Source of the DNA: Microvelia longipes
Lineage: Eukaryota > Arthropoda > Insecta > Hemiptera > Veliidae
Length of the DNA stretch: 64,000 bases
Direction: 5' to 3'
Assembly: GCA_018340805.1 (NCBI GenBank)
Contig: JACMZG010001908.1
Location: 39,855,089 to 39,919,088 of the forward strand
Made by a program: the position numbers and the translations under genes. Below the pieces are notes generated by a model. The model did not search any database and was not told where the DNA came from. It was given only the letters and a program-made list of their open reading frames with translations. Within the stretch, counting starts at the first letter, position 1, and the number at the start of each line of letters is the position of its first letter. This document shows, one piece after another, positions 57,131 through 64,000 of the stretch.

Positions 57131-60023
57131 TTTCAAATTACGGGGTTTAAAAAAATAAGTAAACTAAAAAAAATTATAAGTATGATTGTAGAATTGTGAA
57201 ACTACTATTTTACTTACTATTAACTACAATCACTATTGATTATACAGAAAATTGGAGAATTGAAGCACAATTTTCAGCTATAAGATTCTTAGCAAGTTTT
57301 AAAAATTTTTGAGGAAAAATCACATCAAAGACATCTCTCATGACAAAGCACTCAAAGAACAATTTTTTTCACTATTTTTTTGTCTAAGGAGAAATACCTT
57401 TAAAAATATGTATAAAAGACGTATTGATTTTATGTCTGGCACAGAAAGAAACTTTGTGAAATCGCTAACAAAAGAGTTATGTCTTTAAAAAACAGTCATT
57501 TCTTTAAAATACCATTCAATTTTCTCATTTCTTATCTAACGATGATCAATAATTTTAAAGGCATGATTGAATTCGACATAAATCTCGATGATTTTCAGGA
57601 TATATAATTTTAAATGAAACATAGCAAAAAGGTTGTCGAAGTTATTACAAATTTTACTGATAGTAGTTGATAGCGAAATTTATTGAAGCCGCATTTCGTA
57701 TTGCATAGCTAAATCTAGCAGGAGGAATCTGTTAGTGCTAAATAATAACACTTTTAACAAATAATAAGTGTCATTGTTAGGTAGCAATAAGTACATGATT
57801 ACATGTACACTTATAATTGCGGGTTATTGACTTCATAAAATATTTTACCTATAGCACAATTATTGGTTTAAGTTGAGCAAAAAACAGTTAGTTAAAGTTT
57901 TTGTTTTCGTTACCGACAGCGAAAGCGAACTTGATCAGAATGTCAACAGATCATCCGTATAATATATATTTTATTAAAGAAACAATGAACTAAAAAGTTG
58001 AAGTACCGATTTCTTTAAAAAAAATATCAAAGTTTATAGATTATCGATGGAATTTTATGTTATAAGACAATTTTGGTTAAGAAAGGAGGAAAATTGTATT
58101 TTCATCTTAAAAAGATATTGGTCTCGTAAAGAATGTTTGAGAGTTAATATTCAAAGTTTTTCCGTCCGTGACGGAAAAATGTGTATTACAAGAAAAAACA
58201 AGCTCACAAATAGACGGCAAAATGAAGTGTAACAAGAAGTGTGCTAAAGCACGATAAGAGTAAAAACAAAATAACTTTTCCTGGGAACGGGGAGAAGTTC
58301 TCAAAACTTATGAATATTATTTAGAGTATCGGAAAATGATCAATGAGTAAAGAATACTGTAAATTATGTTTTTCTTTTTAACAAAATGGAGTAAAGTAAA
58401 ATTATGTAGCGGAAAGCTGTAAATAAGATAAAATTATAGGTAAAAGTAAATTTGACGTCAAAATTTAGTAAACTCTTGGAGCTTTAGCTGCAAAAAGATA
58501 TAAGAAGATAAAAAGGAACGCTTTTTTATTTTATTTTTAGTATAAAGTCGACTGTAAAAATGAAATTTGGGCATTAAATTATGTAAGGGTTGTGTAGAAT
58601 ATCTACAATTTCCTAACTTTACTACATCAATTATTCGTGTGACATTTTAAGCATAACAATCTAATTTCTCTCCTTTCCTCATATCGTAAGAAAATCTTGT
58701 TTTTTCTATATTTTGCGAAAATGGGGGATAGCTTATTGGCAATATCATGGTGTATTAGGTCATTATAGAGAAAATTCCCATGGCGATTTACACTGTGAAT
58801 TATAAAAGTTTTCCCCCATTAAATACTGATAAATTCAGAATTTACCAGTCGCTATTGATCAATAAAATAAAAAAATTGTTTAAACAAGGTACAAGTTAAA
58901 AAAATCTTTAAGTTTAAAATTCTTCAAGTAGTATTGTTTTGCCAACCCTCGACGAGTTTTTGTGGTCGATAACTCAAGTAGACTTTGTCCAGTCTCAAGT
59001 ATAGTGAGGAAATCAAGGAAAGTTTTTCCACAAAAAGGTTGATTGAAGGTAAGTTATTAAGGTTTTAATACTTGAAAAGGATCTTCCTCTTAAGTATGAA
59101 CTTTTGAAGGGTATCATCTTGCAGTTGGCTAGCGATGAGTCGCTCTCTAAACCAAACTCAATAGGGTGATGAATCAAGTATAAGTTTATAAACCCTGCGT
59201 GATCTATCTTTATATTCTCATCACATACTTCCCTCAACCACATCCTTAGAGAAGTTCTTGAACTTGATCCTTCCCTTCAACTTCATTGTCAACTTAAACA
59301 AGTGCTCATGTGGGTAGGCTATAATGGATTTTTAGAAAAAAGCATCTTCATTTTTTTACTCTTGCATTATAATTCATATCGACGTTCCTGTGTTTAGCTC
59401 AGTTATATCTCTAAATTTACAAACTGCATGAATTATCAGCAATCATAGTAGAAATCACATCCTGTTGTTTAAAAGATAGCAAAACTCTTCATGTGCCATT
59501 CTTTAGTAATAAGGTTGATTAGATCTTGCAGTTTGTGTTATATCTAAATTGACAATCATTACATACGTCGTCCGCCATCCAATTTTGGTTTCTCCATTTC
59601 TAATTTAGACGAAAAAATCAATTGATTCAAGTACCAAACATGTTTCTTATACTTTAAACCAAAATTTTAAGTCTAATTAAGTTGACTTCGCTAATTAAAG
59701 AGAACAACAATAGTAAGTTGTCACTATTATAAATATATAACTTATTGGGTATTTTATTCATGTCTTAAAGAGATAGTAGGGAGAAATGCTAATGTACCAT
59801 GCAAGTAGAACAAGACGTTGGGCCCTTTATGCTAACTCTCTAAGATAAAAATAGTGTTCTTCTTACGATTCCAAGCGAAGGTAAAAATTGTGTCCACAGA
59901 AGAGCCGTGATAGCTTTAACTAGAAACAACACGTGCCCCATAGCAAGACTCAACTTTCCTGCTCTTAAAACCATAAGGCAGGATATATATAAGGAACATA
60001 TACTTTATATATAAGTTAGTTCC

Positions 60024-60225
60024 CAGGTTCATTAAGAGTTAAGGATCATTTACGAGTACCTGACATCGTCCAGGCTCGAAAACACCGGCTTAACGTCCCT
60101 TACAAAGGACGGCACATGAAAGGATATACACCTGTCGCATGAATATCCCAGAGTCCCCAACCGGGATCGAACCTGAACTGTCTGGGTGGAAGGAGCAAGT
60201 GCAAAACCATTACACTTCCAAGCCC
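60024..60225 (-). mobile_element. tRNA-derived SINE family S2, copy 2
   Basis: On minus it begins GGGCTTGGAAGTGTAATGGT, with a good B box GGTTCGATCCCGG, then CGAGCCTGGACGATGTCAGG and a 3' end AATGAACCTG. It matches 43960-44160 along its length. Confidence 0.8.
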
Positions 60226-61694
60226 TTTTTAAAGCAATAAAATATTTTCCTGTTTTAGAACCTGATAATAGAGATTGATAGAGTAAACTCTCAGTCGATT
60301 TAAGTTAAATGATACACCTTCCTAAATGTAAACTTACTACCTTGAATTATTTCAATGCGATACTGTTACCACTTATCATTTACTGACTTTAATGAACTTT
60401 TTTTACCCTCTTGTATAATATATTTACACAATTTTTTTGAATTTTTCCTTGGGGACTTAAAAAAAACAAGGAGAGCTTAAGATATTGAAGGCATATTCAA
60501 GACCCCTTAAACTTACAGTCTTGACTTATTCTTTTGTATTTTAACATTTTTCAAATTGACATCCATTATCCGTCCTTTTGCTTTCTAGGGTCTCATGAGT
60601 CTTTTAATTTTGATCCCCTTGTAATAATTTTTAATGATTTTTTCCTCCCTTCCGATTATACTTACCCCCTTTTACATACATCTACCTCCCTCTTCCAAAT
60701 AATCCTCCTTTTTCCCTTCCTAATCCTTCATGCTCTCAATTAATTTGAAATATTAAGTTACACAGTGGCTAAAAGAATAGTAGAATGAGGTATAAAATAA
60801 ACTCTTTTAATTGGAATTACTTTAAGTGGAGGGAGAAGTGGAAATTTTTGTAATAGATACCTTGAAAAAAAGGATATTTACTCTTTTACCTTTCCCTTTA
60901 TCTGTTTTAGAAGAAAAGCATAATTTCCTCTTTTCATGTTGAGTGTGATACTTGAATATTAGAAGCATTTAAAAAACTTGATAAAGTTAATTTTCATATT
61001 TTCATTTGTCGTTTCCTTTCTTCATTTTCTATCATAGCATCCTTGCTTAGTCTTTTCATCTATAAGAGCTCAAGTTAAAATAAAGTCCAATTATATAAAC
61101 GAATAGTCCAATTATACATATAATAAAAAACTTAACACTCAACTAAGTTCATTACCTCATAAAAGTTGTTACACAGTACGGATCACTAAATCAGAGCTGT
61201 AATAAGTAGAGAAGAATAAATAATTATACTTAACTTATATTAAAGAAAAAGAGAAATATTTATTTTTGTGTCTGTTAATTTATATGCGCCTTTCTTCGAT
61301 TTTTAGTCGATATTTTGTTTTCTCTAAACTGACAGGGAATTTCCAATCGTCCAATATCTTTTTGTAATAAAAATCTAATAAAGATTTCCTTTTTTTCTCT
61401 TGAGATGTTTTCTCATTCCAAATTCTCGCAACATTTTCATTCTTGATGTTTTCTTCTATTTGGCTTTTGCCATTTATTGGAAAATTATTTATTTTTACAA
61501 TAAAATGTACCCTTGAGAAGTAATCATTACTTTAGAATAAATCTAATGTCTATTTTCTAACATAGTATGCAATTGTAGTATTTATATTTAGTTTATTGCA
61601 GAGTTCAATGGTTTTTCAATACACCAAAAAGTAGAAACAATTATAAAAAAGTGTGGAGTCGTTATCGATGTTTTTTGGGTCTGTGAATTGAATA

Positions 61695-61762
61695 AGAGTG
61701 GTCCGAAGTCGATAAGAGCACTCCGAAGTCAGGGTACCTGGGTTCGAATCCTGGTAGGAACA
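61695..61762 (+). repeat. tRNA-like fragment
   Basis: A perfect B box GGTTCGAATCC sits at 61741-61751. The T-stem can pair and is followed by TAGGAAC, which looks like a 3' acceptor strand. Upstream there is a duplicated TCCGAAGTC instead of a normal 5' acceptor and D-arm. It is a tRNA pseudogene or SINE head, not a functional tRNA. Confidence 0.55.
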
Positions 61763-63589
61763 ATAATTTGTTTACCGTTGTTTTATTTTATATAAGTTTA
61801 TAACAACAAAATAATTATGGCGCGGTGGTTGCATGTCAGGCGAATTTCCTTCGGAATGCGTGTTTCCGTGCTTAAGTATCCATTTATTGCTTAAGAATCC
61901 GATTTATGCTTTATTACTTGATCAGTCACCAATGATCAAACTCTATACTACTTCAGATCTCTTAAAACATAATTATAGTAAAACATAACCCCCAAATTGA
62001 GAAATTTGTAATAGTTAGAAATCATAATCAGTCTAGTTATTATTTTTTTTTATTTCCTATAGAGTTTAAGACCCTTCTAATGCCAATAGATATGCACGTA
62101 ACATAAGTACTAAAATTATTATACACTTGTTAATTGCGTTTAATTAGCACTGTTTATCACTAAGAACGTGATTTCGATTTTGACCATTTTACTTTACCAA
62201 GTACAAAGATAAATAATGTTATATCATATTTTTTGTTATAAATAAAATATAATACATAAAGAAAGGAATAAATGTAAAGGTAGAAAACATATTTCTCTTT
62301 TGAGAGGTAGGTTTAAAAAAAGATTTGTTATTTTAAGAAATGTCCATTTTTAGTAGAGTGGAAAAGGTTAAAGTTGTTTTGGAAAAACCCTGTGGGACTT
62401 GAGTTTCTCTTGAACAAATGTCTCCCAGCCTAAAGCCGATTATAGGTTCGGTTTTGGTCGGTTGTGGTCGGTTTAACTCGCAAGGACGCAGGAGAAACCA
62501 CCAAATCTCCTATTGAATGCCACCTGAGCGTTTTACCTCATACAAAAGGGAAGTTTTGTGTAAATTTCTATACAATAGCTCACAAGCAACGTTTTTAAGG
62601 AAATACGCATGCGCACATGGCTTTAATGCTATAAGCTGATTAGCCTATACATTCAAGGTTTGGTTGTTGGTGTTTGAATAGTTACGCTAATACTCTTTTG
62701 TACTTCCTTTATAGCTTCTAAAATTTATATTTAACATAAATTTAAACCCTCAAAAGATCCTATTAACGCTAAATTAATACTTTAACTTATTTTTTAAATT
62801 AAATTAATGAAAATTCCCCCATGAATAAATTTATGATCGACCTACATACGTAACATCATTAAATACAATATCCAATCCCAAAATAAATTGCAGACAATTC
62901 ACGTTATTTAACCTTTTGCCAATTATCTTGTTGTTTTTCAGAACAGTACGAAATTTAGTTTTATAAGTTTAATAATTGAAATACTTCCTAAAATACTAAA
63001 TTTTATTTTTTTACCTATTGTAATGTGATAACTAAAATATCGTTTACTTTTCTTAAATTTAAATTGTCTGAATAGTTTCATGCACTTACACTATTAATAG
63101 ATTGGCATAAAAATTCTCATGCTTAATTTTCTATACGAATGATCTCAAGTTTCCTAATTTTTCATGAAGTATACAAACATTTATGCTGAATTAAATTCAA
63201 TAAACAATTGTATCTATTTCCAAAAAGAAAAACCTATAACTTTTTCTTAGTACAATAAAGTGAATATAAATGTCAGTAAAATATTTTCCTTTTACACTCA
63301 CAAGGTAAATTGTTTTCACAGGGTGTAGGAAAGTAAATTTTCATTTAGTACTCTTGGCTGCGATAGAAGTTACTTTTCGCTAGTACGTGTATTCTCCCAT
63401 CTGAATATTGAACAAGTGTCACCCTTTTTTACTTTTCCTGATCGCTTGAGAAGACTTATTCACTAAAGTATAGGTATAATATCATTCTAACCACGTAATG
63501 TTCAGACCCAGTCTAAAGTATCGATGTTTTATATCATTTTCGCACATTTATTTTTATTAATACTTGTGTGTGTCTCCATAATACTAGAT

Positions 63590-63776
63590 GAGAATTAGTT
63601 TAGGGCACAGAATATGTTGCGTGTAAGTAGTGAAATATAGTTGATTTAATCTAATGAAATTATTCTATAGTCTATAGTATCTCTAGAGTCTTAGTCTATA
63701 GTATCTCTAGAGTCTTAGTCTATAGTATCTCTATAGTCTTAGTCTATAGCATCTTCTGTGCCCCAAACTAATTCTC
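63590..63776. repeat. Inverted repeat enclosing 24-bp tandem units
   Basis: The outer arms GAGAATTAGTTTAGGGCACA and GA (63590-63611) and TCTGTGCCCCAAACTAATTC and TC (63755-63776) differ by one base. Between them about 3.5 tandem copies of TCTATAGTATCTCTAGAGTC plus TTAG run from 63671 to 63755. It looks like a small MITE or a hairpin-derived duplication. Confidence 0.75.
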
Positions 63777-64000
63777 TTTTATTTTTGTTTTTGCTTGTAT
63801 TCTTAGAATAATTACGGGTAGAAATTTAAACTATTTACCGTACTTCTAATGTATCTTTTTTAATACCTTGAAATGATAACATCAACATTATTCACGATTT
63901 TAGAAAAAGAAGAATTAACCATTTTTCCAAAGATAATCAGAAGGAACTAATACATAGGAATCTCTTATAAGAAGAAACAAACACGACTTTTGTCAAGTTT

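Noticed and set aside
59013..59243. Minus-strand 76-codon frame as an upstream DDR exon
   Set aside because: No similarity to discoidin or stalk sequence and no convincing splice sites in phase with 53334.
61695..61762. Functional tRNA gene
   Set aside because: Good B box and 3' acceptor-like end, but no matching 5' acceptor strand, no proper D-arm and a duplicated internal block.

Overview
This is an AT-rich eukaryotic window. It holds spliced genes with GT-AG introns, long introns, (TA)n and (GA)n microsatellites, and dense small DNA transposons and SINEs. The two recognisable proteins fit an insect best, perhaps a hemipteran. That placement is inference from protein style and repeat content, not from a diagnostic marker. 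No operons, rRNA, CRISPR or complete tRNA genes were seen.

Two protein-coding genes are supported, and they converge tail to tail. On the plus strand, bases 3198-10737 carry the last four recognisable exons (160 residues) of an M14 zinc carboxypeptidase of the A/B type. Its earlier exons lie to the left of the window. On the minus strand, ten exons between 53334 and 20864 encode 605 residues of a discoidin domain receptor (DDR) tyrosine kinase. They cover the end of the ectodomain, the transmembrane helix, the tyrosine-rich juxtamembrane region and a complete kinase domain up to the stop codon. The discoidin-domain exons lie to the right, outside the window. All exon phases join without a break in both genes.

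Layout. 1-3197 is upstream carboxypeptidase intron with degenerate repeats. 3198-10737 is the carboxypeptidase 3' half; its introns hold a T-rich tract, a 1.5 kb foldback element, a hAT-type MITE and a 24-bp minisatellite. 10738-20863 is intergenic, with a nested pair (a SINE inside an inverted-repeat element) near 14-15 kb. 20864-32696 holds nine DDR exons. 32697-53126 is a 20.4 kb DDR intron containing most of the mobile DNA: four hAT-type MITE copies, a 1.2 kb foldback element in a (TA)n tract, a tRNA-derived SINE, minisatellites, and a Penelope-like remnant with a hammerhead-ribozyme-like core. 53127-53334 is an ectodomain exon. 53335-64000 is further upstream DDR intron or flank with more MITEs and SINEs.

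The most interesting items are: the hammerhead-like core at 49824-49865 inside an inverted repeat; a non-autonomous hAT-like MITE family whose best copies have exact 8-bp target duplications; two tRNA-derived SINE families, one with exact target duplications at both copies; several long foldbacks able to form dsRNA; and a basic C-terminal tail on the carboxypeptidase. The two genes have no obvious functional link, and nothing here amounts to a new multi-gene system.
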